From the NCBI RefSeq assembly GCF_016735115.1, contig NZ_JAERQJ010000004.1, positions 389,401 to 453,400 of the forward strand: DNA of 64,000 bases, in the 5' to 3' direction. Below the pieces are notes generated by a model. It worked only from the letters and a program-made list of their open reading frames with translations. It did not search any database and had not been told where the DNA came from. The DNA comes from Aquimarina mytili (lineage in GTDB: Bacteria; Bacteroidota; Bacteroidia; Flavobacteriales; Flavobacteriaceae). Numbering within the stretch: the first letter of the stretch is position 1; each line of letters opens with the position of its first letter. The translations under genes were made by a program, and so were the position numbers. Positions 28,111 through 36,522 of the stretch are shown piece after piece.

Positions 28111-29622
28111 TTATCTAGGGTTACGAGTTAATCCAAATGAAAGTGCATCTTCTGGAATTTGGATCGCTTTTCTTAAATCATTAGCTTCTAGAACGAAAGT
28201 TTGACCTCCTTCGCTAACAGGTAAAACATGAGTTATAGATATACCATGTCTTTTAACATCAAACCAGCGTAAACCATGATCCCAAAACTCTTTTTTTCTT
28301 TCGTCTAGTATTAATTCTAAAATTGCTTTATTATCATTAGATAATTCACTTACGCTACCACTTGTTGTAAGAGGAGTATAGTAGTCAACAATATCAGTTA
28401 TATTATCATAAGTGGTACCATTGTATCTTTTGGTTGCTAACACATTGATATCTGCCAATGCTGCGGCCTGATCTCCTAAAAATAAGTTAGCTTCTGCTCT
28501 GTTTAATAATACTTCTTCTCCTTTTAATTCTTGAGAGATATAATAAGCTTGACCTGTATTAGACGAAAGATTTTCTCTAAAGAAATATTCTCTTAATCTT
28601 GCCTGATAACGGGCATCAGTACCAACAGTCCAACCACCTATACTAGTTCTGTTATCAGTAACTGCGAATAAGTTTCTGTATAAATTATTAACATCTGTAG
28701 CATTCAACCTATACCCGTTATTTCTTCTAGTATAAAAAGTAAACTGTTGCATAACTAATACATTACTTGGGTCTATTGGATCTCCATACTTTTCAGCTGT
28801 ATCATTGTATCCTGCACCAGAAAGAGTAGAGAAATCTTTTATGTAGAAATCTGGGTTTCCGTCTAAGAATAGATCACTATATTTTTTACAGTTCACATAA
28901 TCCTTTTTCCATAAATAGAACCTAGATGCAAAAGCCTGAGCCGCTTTAGTAGTAAAATGATACTTTTTTGTTCCCGAGAAAAATTCATCATTAATTAGGG
29001 CTAATCCGTCTAATAAATCTTCTTCTACCTGATCATAAACCTCTGCTACTGTGTTACGAGTGTAATCTGGTAAAAATTCTATCTCAGGCTCTAGCACATA
29101 GGGTATTCCTAGATTTGATGAAGCGTTTTCATCATAATGTAAACCGAATAAGTTTACTAACATAAAGTGATGATAAGCTCTAGATAATAGAGCTTCTCCT
29201 TTGATTGCATTTTTTTGTTTTTGATCTCCCTCTAACATATCTATTACTGCTAGCACTTGATTTGCTTGTGCTATTGCAGCATAGCTTCGATCCCAGTAAA
29301 AGGTAGGAGAATCCTGAAATAATGCAGTGATATCACTCCATGTATAGGTTTGGGTAGCTTGTAAATTTATAGTGTTTCCACCTGGAGTTTGTACAACGCC
29401 CAAGGCATCAGGGTTTCCTGTTGGACCTGCAAGATCAGTATACATGTCTGTAAACACGTAACTAGCTTGCGTGTATGCATCGGCTGCAACTTTTGCAGCT
29501 TTATCGACTGTGTCTAATTCTAATCTATTATCTGGAGCTTCTTCCAAATAATTTTCACAACTCATACTTACAATGGTAAGAAGGAATAATGCTATATATG
29601 ATTTTATCTTGTTATTCTTCAT
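28111..29622 (-). CDS. SusD/RagB-family outer-membrane lipoprotein
   Basis: This 503-residue protein has a lipoprotein signal (TIVSMSC, Cys about 22) then ENYLEEAPDNR, the usual SusD start. The TPR-like core shows the segment GEALLSRAYHHFMLVNLFG. The C-terminal segment ILDERKKEFWDHGLRWFDVK is diagnostic of SusD/RagB. It caps the SusC pore and binds the ligand. It lies 11 bp after the SusC gene and 10 bp before the metallohydrolase gene in one operon. Confidence 0.95.
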   Translation of the reverse strand: MKNNKIKSYIALFLLTIVSMSCENYLEEAPDNRLELDTVDKAAKVAADAYTQASYVFTDMYTDLAGPTGNPDALGVVQTPGGNTINLQATQTYTWSDITALFQDSPTFYWDRSYAAIAQANQVLAVIDMLEGDQKQKNAIKGEALLSRAYHHFMLVNLFGLHYDENASSNLGIPYVLEPEIEFLPDYTRNTVAEVYDQVEEDLLDGLALINDEFFSGTKKYHFTTKAAQAFASRFYLWKKDYVNCKKYSDLFLDGNPDFYIKDFSTLSGAGYNDTAEKYGDPIDPSNVLVMQQFTFYTRRNNGYRLNATDVNNLYRNLFAVTDNRTSIGGWTVGTDARYQARLREYFFRENLSSNTGQAYYISQELKGEEVLLNRAEANLFLGDQAAALADINVLATKRYNGTTYDNITDIVDYYTPLTTSGSVSELSNDNKAILELILDERKKEFWDHGLRWFDVKRHGISITHVLPVSEGGQTFVLEANDLRKAIQIPEDALSFGLTRNPR

Positions 29623-29633
29623 AATTAATCTTT

Positions 29634-32600
29634 TTAAAATCCAACATTAAGTGAAAGTGTAACTGTTTTAGGCACAGGAAGTGCCGCCCCACCAGAATTG
29701 AAAAACTCTGGATCTTGACCATTCAATCCTTTGTCGGAATATAGAAGGAATAGATTTTCACCTTGTAAACGAATTCGTGCAGAAGCTATACCTAATCTTT
29801 CTGCATAATTTGAAGGAATAGTATACCCAAGAGCTATAGATCTCATACGGGCATAAGTACCATCAACAACTCTTAAATCACTATTATTATATAGTTCATA
29901 AGCATTGTCTCCTCCTACAACTAATCCATTAGGGTTAACTACAGCGTTCAATTCAGAAATTAAAGTTCTATTTTCAATAATCGCTGGAATATTAGTAACA
30001 TTTTCATCTCCTGGTAACACCCATCTATTTACTAATTCACCTGGTAAAGAGTTGAAATCAGTATACGTTGCTGCAAAATTACTATTCAAACGGATTTTAT
30101 AATCAAATTTAAATGAAACATTGGCAGATAATGTAAAACCTTTATATTTAAAAGTATTGTTAAATCCACCTGCTCCTCTAGGTTGAGTAGGTCCTTCATA
30201 TACTAATATCTTTTCGATATCATCTCTACTCTGCAGATCTATATTGGTTACCCTATTATCATCGGCATCAAAGAATGTTGGAATACCAAATTCATTTAAT
30301 CCTGCAAAACGAACCGAATACAATGCAGATATTTCACGACCTGTAAAAGGAGCTCCTGATGCAGATATTAAATCTACTAAACGAGGATCAAATCTTAACT
30401 CTTTTACTTCTTCAGTGTTATAACCTACATTAAGATTTGTAGACCATTCGAAATTTTTTGTCTTAACGTTTACGGTTGATAGAGCAAATTCATACCCTTC
30501 AACTTCTATATCAGCATAATTACCTCTTTTGAAAGCTTGACCACCAATACCACTTGTTTTGATATCTCCGATTAAGTCAAAAGCATCACGACGATAGTAT
30601 CCTAGTTCACCAGCAACTCGATTATTAAATAATGCAAATTCAAGACCAGTACTAAATTCTTTTAGCTTTTCGAAAGTTAAATCTACATTTTCTAATGAGT
30701 TGATTTCAATAGTACTTTCAACATCTTGTGGACGTAAAGGTACACGACCTCTTAAGTCAAGAGATGCACTTGCATTTGATGGACCTCTACCTCCAGATAA
30801 TCCATATGTACCTTTTAGTTTTAAAAGATTTACCCAATCTGCCTTAAAGAAGTTCTCTTTATCAATATTCCATGCTCCACTAATGTTATAGTTAGTAAGA
30901 TATCTTGATTTAGGACTTGACCCTTGTAGGTTAGATCCATCATATCTTAAAGTACCATTAATAGTATATTTGTTATCAAATGTATATCCACCGTTAAAGA
31001 AGAATCCTGCAAAACGATCTCTGAAATTTGCTATTTCGAAATATTGGTCTCCATTATCAATTAATTGATCTATAGCGTCAGGGTTAGTATTAACAAGATA
31101 TCCATTTTCATAAGAAATACCAATTCCATTAAATTCTCTACTTTCTCTATTTGAAGTTTTTATTTCTTGCCCTAGTAAGAATGTAAATTGATGAATATCA
31201 TTTATTTGTGGATTCCATGAAATAGAATTTCTCCAATAAAAATAATCCAAAACATCTTCGTTATAAATATTTATACCACCTTCTGGTAATATAGAAAAAG
31301 GAGGACGTGTTAAATTATCTCTATCCTGATATAAGAAAGGGTTGATATTAGCTAAAACACCTTCATCAGCTCTAAACGCTTCTGCTTGATTAGATTTATC
31401 ACCAATGATATGTTCTCTTCGCGTTATTGCTTTACGATAATTTATCGTAGAATTTGCAGTTAAATTATTGGTTATTTTATAATCTAAATCTGTTTGAAAA
31501 GAAATATCAGTAACATCTATATTAATATAGTTGTTTTGTAATTCGTGTATGATATTAAAAGGAGCATAGTTTTTTCTGAAGAATTCTAAGTTCCCATTTT
31601 CATCAAACGGAGTTACACTTCGACTATTGGTTAAAGAGTAATCGTATGGGTTTATTTCAAATTCACGTTCAAATTCCCCGGTTAATACGTTTAAGGATCT
31701 ATCATTGGTTCCTGGGGCTCTTTGATCTCTAAAACTTCCTGTTAGTGTGGTACCTACAGAAAACTTGTCGGTTAGATTAAATCTAGTGCTTAGTTTAGTA
31801 GTATATCGCTGAGCATCATCGCCAATAGTCTGTCCTTCGTCATTTAAGTAACTTAAAGAGAAATAATATACAGCATCATCGCCACCTCCAGAAATACTCA
31901 AGGAATGATTTTGTTGTAATGAAAAATCATTAAAAAGTGTTTTGAACCAATCCGTATTAGCTACTTGATATCTGTCAAAATAACTATCAGCTAATTCTCC
32001 ATTTGCTCCTATTTCTACATCGTTTGTTCGTCTTAAATTATAATATTGCCCTAAGACCCCATAAGATTCTGCTCGTTGAGCTGTAGTAAGGTCAATTAAA
32101 CCTTTGTCTACTAATTCTGCATATACAGATAATTCTTGTTGAGAGTTTAAAACATTGAAATTAGTATATCTCGGTCTTAATCTATAAGAAAAGTTATTAC
32201 TGTAGTTTACACTTAGAGCTCCTTTTTTACCTTTTTTAGTTGTAATTACTATTACACCATTTTTGGCTCGCGCACCATATAAAGCTGTTGCAGAAGCATC
32301 TTTAAGTATAGAAAAACTCTTAATATCGTCAGGGTTTAATCCGGCTATTGAAGAACCGATCAATGAGTTGATATCTCCCGATGCTAAATCACCTTGATTT
32401 AGTTCTACATTATCCTCAAGAATTACTCCATCGACTACCCAAATTGGATTGTTATTACCATTAAGTGATGTATTACCTCTAATTCTAATTCTAGGAGATG
32501 CACCAAAAGAACCAGAAACATTATCAACTACAACCCCCGCATCTCTACCTTCTAGAAGCCTAGATGCATCTGATACTCCATCAATTTTTACATCTTCCAG

Positions 32601-33362
32601 GTTTAGTTTTGTAGCTACCCCTGCAAATAGACGTCTATCAACTTTTTTATACCCATCTGTAATTAATACTTCATCTAATGCTTCTACAGATTCTTGAAGT
32701 ACAATAGTATAATTCTTTTTACTCTTACTTGTAATTGTTATTTTTTGAGTTTCGAAACCTAAGTTTTCGATTTTAAGAATATCAGATACTGAAACTCTAA
32801 TTGTAAAATTTCCATCAAAATCAGCTACAACACCATTTGAAGTTCCTTCAACAGATATGGTAGTACCTGGAATAGGGAAACCCGTTTTGTCGGTTACTAT
32901 TCCATTAATCTCGAACCCATTCTGCGGAACTACAGCAGCTGATTGAGGTTGCTTGGGAGTAGTAGTTTTAGCGGTTTTCTTGACAAGTACAATTTGCTTG
33001 TCAACTATTTTGTAAGTTACACTTGTATTTTTAAAAATTCTATCTAAAATATACTCTACTCTTTTGTTTATCGCAGTAAGAGATATTTTTCTTTGAGTAT
33101 TCACTTCTGATTCTTTAAAGAATACTTTAAACTCTGTTTTTTGTTGTATTAAATCGAATACTTTTTCAACAGTAGAGTTTTTTACATTTAATGAAATCTT
33201 CGTGTTTTGTGAATATGTACTTGCATTTATTCTAAATAGAGACAGTATGATTAATAGTACAGTAAGTCTCATTTTTAAATTAAATTTTAATTTAACTACA
33301 TCATTTATGTAGTTCTGTCTAATTTTTTTCATATTTTTAATATGATTTAATAATTGAACCAT
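29634..33362 (-). CDS. SusC/RagA-family TonB-linked outer-membrane transporter with STN domain
   Basis: This 1242-residue protein starts at ATG 33362; an in-frame ATG at 33332 is also reasonable because the signal peptide proper begins near MRLTVLLIILSLFRINA. Order: STN domain (about 55-120), carboxypeptidase-D regulatory-like domain (about 150-235, GIVTDKTGFPIPGTTISVEG), plug with the SusC signature (RIRIRGNTSLNGNNNPIWVV) and DASATALYGARAKNGVI, then the barrel. The STN domain implies signalling to the FecR anti-sigma factor encoded 91 bp upstream on the same strand, and from it to the divergent ECF sigma factor. With SusD, the metallohydrolase and DUF4302 protein it forms an uptake complex. 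The substrate is unknown. Confidence 0.95.
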   Translation of the reverse strand: MVQLLNHIKNMKKIRQNYINDVVKLKFNLKMRLTVLLIILSLFRINASTYSQNTKISLNVKNSTVEKVFDLIQQKTEFKVFFKESEVNTQRKISLTAINKRVEYILDRIFKNTSVTYKIVDKQIVLVKKTAKTTTPKQPQSAAVVPQNGFEINGIVTDKTGFPIPGTTISVEGTSNGVVADFDGNFTIRVSVSDILKIENLGFETQKITITSKSKKNYTIVLQESVEALDEVLITDGYKKVDRRLFAGVATKLNLEDVKIDGVSDASRLLEGRDAGVVVDNVSGSFGASPRIRIRGNTSLNGNNNPIWVVDGVILEDNVELNQGDLASGDINSLIGSSIAGLNPDDIKSFSILKDASATALYGARAKNGVIVITTKKGKKGALSVNYSNNFSYRLRPRYTNFNVLNSQQELSVYAELVDKGLIDLTTAQRAESYGVLGQYYNLRRTNDVEIGANGELADSYFDRYQVANTDWFKTLFNDFSLQQNHSLSISGGGDDAVYYFSLSYLNDEGQTIGDDAQRYTTKLSTRFNLTDKFSVGTTLTGSFRDQRAPGTNDRSLNVLTGEFEREFEINPYDYSLTNSRSVTPFDENGNLEFFRKNYAPFNIIHELQNNYINIDVTDISFQTDLDYKITNNLTANSTINYRKAITRREHIIGDKSNQAEAFRADEGVLANINPFLYQDRDNLTRPPFSILPEGGINIYNEDVLDYFYWRNSISWNPQINDIHQFTFLLGQEIKTSNRESREFNGIGISYENGYLVNTNPDAIDQLIDNGDQYFEIANFRDRFAGFFFNGGYTFDNKYTINGTLRYDGSNLQGSSPKSRYLTNYNISGAWNIDKENFFKADWVNLLKLKGTYGLSGGRGPSNASASLDLRGRVPLRPQDVESTIEINSLENVDLTFEKLKEFSTGLEFALFNNRVAGELGYYRRDAFDLIGDIKTSGIGGQAFKRGNYADIEVEGYEFALSTVNVKTKNFEWSTNLNVGYNTEEVKELRFDPRLVDLISASGAPFTGREISALYSVRFAGLNEFGIPTFFDADDNRVTNIDLQSRDDIEKILVYEGPTQPRGAGGFNNTFKYKGFTLSANVSFKFDYKIRLNSNFAATYTDFNSLPGELVNRWVLPGDENVTNIPAIIENRTLISELNAVVNPNGLVVGGDNAYELYNNSDLRVVDGTYARMRSIALGYTIPSNYAERLGIASARIRLQGENLFLLYSDKGLNGQDPEFFNSGGAALPVPKTVTLSLNVGF

Positions 33363-33453
33363 TGTTAAATTGCTTACTCTAAAATCGGGAGATGTTGCCG
33401 CATTTCTCGATTTTATTTTTTAGTAAATTATTTTTTCATGTATTTATTTGGGT

Positions 33454-34623
33454 TTAGGGATTAATAACTATTTCACTTTTCTTGACTTTAAAATTGAATG
33501 GTGTATTGCTACTAAATGTTTTTAATACACCTTCTAGGCTTTCTACATCAAACCTACCGGTAAACTTTTCAGTTTTTATGTTCTCATAATTGATGGTTAT
33601 TTTTTTATCATAAAACCTCTCAAGTTTTTTCATGATATTTTCAAAACTTTCATTTTTGAATAATAAAACTCCATCAACCCATGCAACATATTGATCGGTT
33701 TTTACAGTTGATACTTTTAAGTTTTGATTTGATTTAATAAGACTAGCTTTTTGGTTAGGTATAAGTTTCTTACCTGTAACACTAGAGAATCGTTCTTCTT
33801 TATTAAATACACCAACACTTCCTTCAACTAAGACAACTTCAGAAAAATTATCATCCGGATATGAAGAAATATTAAATTTGGTTCCAAAAACTTCTGTATT
33901 TATACCATTTGCATAAACTATAAATGGATCTTTTTCATTTTTTGTAACTTCAAAATATCCTTCTCCAGATAATTCTACTTTTCTAATTTGCCCGGGAATA
34001 AATCTTTCGGGAAATTTTAGCGTGGATCCTGCATTAACATGGACTATCGTTCCGTCTGATAAAACTAATTGGAGTTTTTTTCCGTAAGGTACTTTTAGGG
34101 TGTTTATAACTAATTTTTCTTCGGTTTTAGAGGTTTCTCTATTTTTATATACTAACCTGTTGTTTTCTTGAATACCAACTACAGTACCATCCTCGTTTTT
34201 GATTTCTTTAAAGGGAGTATTATCTTTTAGCGTCTCAAAACTTCCATCTTCACGCTGTAATGTTATTTCAGTGACATTATCATTGGTATTCCAAAAGACA
34301 TTATTAAAAAATAAAGCTGAAGTGGTTAGTATTCCTACAAACACTGCAGCATACTTTAAATAACTTTGAATTCTGTTTTTATTAGTTTTAACCGGAGATT
34401 TTGTACTTTGTATATGTTTTTTAAATGATGATAATGCTTTTTGTTCATCAAAATCATTTTTACTTAGTTGAACATAATGATTTGTTGTGGTGTATTTTTT
34501 GAATAAATCTTGGTTTTTCTTATGCTTCAATAAACTTTCGAACTCTATGAGTTCGTTCTTTGTCATCTCATCATTTAGATATTTTAGTATTTGCTTTACA
34601 TCTAAATTTTGGTCTTTTTTCAT
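33454..34623 (-). CDS. FecR-family anti-sigma factor
   Basis: This 389-residue inner-membrane regulator has a cytoplasmic N-terminal region (1-85). One membrane segment is at about 88-108 (KYAAVFVGILTTSALFF). A periplasmic FecR domain (about 170-290) includes LVLSDGTIVHVNAGSTLKFP and ELSGEGYFEV. A DUF4974 C-terminal domain covers about 315-389 (the FENIMKKLERFYDKKITI segment). FecR holds the ECF sigma factor until the STN domain of the SusC protein reports ligand. It lies directly upstream of susC on the same strand and divergent from the sigma gene, the classical arrangement. Confidence 0.94.
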   Translation of the reverse strand: MKKDQNLDVKQILKYLNDEMTKNELIEFESLLKHKKNQDLFKKYTTTNHYVQLSKNDFDEQKALSSFKKHIQSTKSPVKTNKNRIQSYLKYAAVFVGILTTSALFFNNVFWNTNDNVTEITLQREDGSFETLKDNTPFKEIKNEDGTVVGIQENNRLVYKNRETSKTEEKLVINTLKVPYGKKLQLVLSDGTIVHVNAGSTLKFPERFIPGQIRKVELSGEGYFEVTKNEKDPFIVYANGINTEVFGTKFNISSYPDDNFSEVVLVEGSVGVFNKEERFSSVTGKKLIPNQKASLIKSNQNLKVSTVKTDQYVAWVDGVLLFKNESFENIMKKLERFYDKKITINYENIKTEKFTGRFDVESLEGVLKTFSSNTPFNFKVKKSEIVINP

Positions 34624-34827
34624 GCGAATTATTAGGTTATTTTTAAGTATGACTCAAAAAAAATAAAATACCCTTACTGTTAAGACTACTTTTTTTATTA
34701 TTTATGTAAAGTTTTTGTTAATTATTTTGGAATCGGGGTTAAATATGAGTTAAAAAAAGAGGTTGCTATAGAGATCAAAACCCAAATAGAAGAACTTAAA
34801 AATGGTAATGAGTTTGTATATAGGCAT

Positions 34828-35298
34828 TTGTATGAAATGCACTATAACGAACTATGCGCGTATATCTATAGTTTATCAAAGAATAAACAATTAGCAGAAG
34901 ATATTGTTCAAAATGTAATGCTTAAAATTTGGAAGAATAGAGAAAAGCTTACAATTAATACTTCAATCAAAAATTATTTATATAAATCTTGTTATTATGA
35001 ATTAATTGATAATTTCAAAAAAAATAAAAAAGAACTAAATTATATAGAACAAATTAAGAATGAAGTTTTAGAAGTTTTTATTGATGAGGATACCGATTTT
35101 GTAAAAAATCAAATACAAAAGGTGAAAGTAGAGATCGATAAACTTCCTCCAAAGTGCAAAGAAGTTTTTATTTTGAATAAAATGCAAGGATTCAAATATA
35201 AAGAAGTGGCAGAACAATTAGGAGTTTCAATTAAAACTGTTGAAGCTCAGTTATCTAAAGCAATGAGTAGAATTAAAGAGGCTTTAGATTCTAATTGA
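34828..35298 (+). CDS. ECF-type RNA polymerase sigma factor (FecI/RpoE-like)
   Basis: The product is at least 156 residues from TTG 34828. Region 2 is visible in the segment SKNKQLAEDIVQNVMLKIWK. Region 4 is visible in PPKCKEVFILNKMQGFKYKE and VAEQLGVSIKTVEAQLSKAM. The reading frame stays open upstream and encodes sigma-like residues (IEEL, KNGNEFVYRHLY) before the TTG. No in-frame ATG, GTG or TTG exists there, so the true start is probably a rarer codon such as ATA 34768 or ATC 34774. An ATG at 34745 is out of frame and stops after two codons. The factor should drive the divergent FecR/SusCD operon. Confidence 0.9.
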   Translation: MYEMHYNELCAYIYSLSKNKQLAEDIVQNVMLKIWKNREKLTINTSIKNYLYKSCYYELIDNFKKNKKELNYIEQIKNEVLEVFIDEDTDFVKNQIQKVKVEIDKLPPKCKEVFILNKMQGFKYKEVAEQLGVSIKTVEAQLSKAMSRIKEALDSN

Positions 35299-35334
35299 TT
35301 ATGAGTCGACTAAGAGGAGGTAAATATTCAAAGA

Positions 35335-36492
35335 TTACAATCTGCGTAGCTTATAAAGCCCAATGATTGGTCCTATACTAAGAAATAGATATAAGAGTGT
35401 ATTATCTATTTTGTCATTCAAAAATGATAATAATTGAATACTAATAATAGTAATTGCGAATCCGATGCAATTGGTTATGGTAAGTGCAGTGCCTCTTAAT
35501 TCCGGTGGCGCAGCTGCTGCTATCATAGTTGAAAATTGTGGAGAATCTGATATCACCACCATGCCCCAAAGGCATAAGATTACTATAAATGCATGTGGCG
35601 GTAACAAAAAAAGCAGGGGAGATGCCAAGCAAAATACTCCCGATACCAGAAGAGAATTATAAGCAACTTTTCTACTTCCTTTTCGTAAAGAGATTAACCC
35701 ACCAAGCACACAAGAAATAGCTCCAGCACCAATTACGATAAACGACCAAAATGATATTTGTAGTTCAATTCCTTGCTGATTAGCATACGTTTTTAAGATA
35801 ACAGGTACAAACCCCCAAAAAGCATAAAGCTCCCACATATGTCCAAAATATCCAAATGCCGCTTTTTTAAAATGTGGAATACTAAAAAGTTGCGTTACAA
35901 CTCCTAGCTGCAGTTTTGAAGCAGGTCTTCTGTATGGCCCGTCGGGTACTAACAGCCACATGCTTAATCCACCAAAAAGAGCTAAAAAACTTGTACTGAC
36001 AATAACAGCCGTATAATCACTACTCCAAGAAAATTCATTAATAAAATGTGGGAATGCGGTCCCAAGTACTAAAGCTCCTACAAGATACCCTAATGCTCTT
36101 CCTAATCCCCCTTTGTAATAGTCTGATGCTATTTTCATTCCCACGGGATATATACCTGCTAAAAAGAAACCTGTGCCAAAACGGGCTGTAAGTAAATTAA
36201 AGACCGTAATATTTGGGATCAACAAGGATAAATTACATAAACCTCCCAGAAGCGCACAAATCATAAATATGCGAGAGGGAGAATAACGATCAGAAAGCGT
36301 TAACAAAGCAAAGGTTAGTGTTCCAATGATAAAACCAAATTGAACAAAAGACAAAAGATATCCTAAAATATTAAATCCAAAATCAAATTGAGTGGCGAGA
36401 TCGTCAATAACGGCATTTCCTGCAAACCAAAGAGAAGTGCAAAAAAATTGCGAAAGAATAATTACCGGAAGTATGTAGAATTTAGGTTTCAG
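35335..36492 (-). CDS. MFS transporter, probably starting at a non-standard codon
   Basis: This major-facilitator permease has about 12 membrane segments. The first standard start-like codon is TTG at 36354, which would remove the first helix. The open frame runs up to a stop at 36508-36510 and encodes KPKFYILPVIILSQFFCTS, then LWFAGNAV, the normal first helix of this subfamily. The best fitting start is CTG at 36490-36492 (386 residues); ATT just before it is the alternative. The gene lies 31 bp after the trehalose-phosphate synthase gene on the same strand. A sugar or sugar-phosphate substrate is suggested only by context. It converges with the sigma gene. Confidence 0.82.
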   Translation of the reverse strand: MKPKFYILPVIILSQFFCTSLWFAGNAVIDDLATQFDFGFNILGYLLSFVQFGFIIGTLTFALLTLSDRYSPSRIFMICALLGGLCNLSLLIPNITVFNLLTARFGTGFFLAGIYPVGMKIASDYYKGGLGRALGYLVGALVLGTAFPHFINEFSWSSDYTAVIVSTSFLALFGGLSMWLLVPDGPYRRPASKLQLGVVTQLFSIPHFKKAAFGYFGHMWELYAFWGFVPVILKTYANQQGIELQISFWSFIVIGAGAISCVLGGLISLRKGSRKVAYNSLLVSGVFCLASPLLFLLPPHAFIVILCLWGMVVISDSPQFSTMIAAAAPPELRGTALTITNCIGFAITIISIQLLSFLNDKIDNTLLYLFLSIGPIIGLYKLRRL

Positions 36493-36522
36493 AATTATAT
36501 AACGTTTCTAGTAGCGTTAGTA

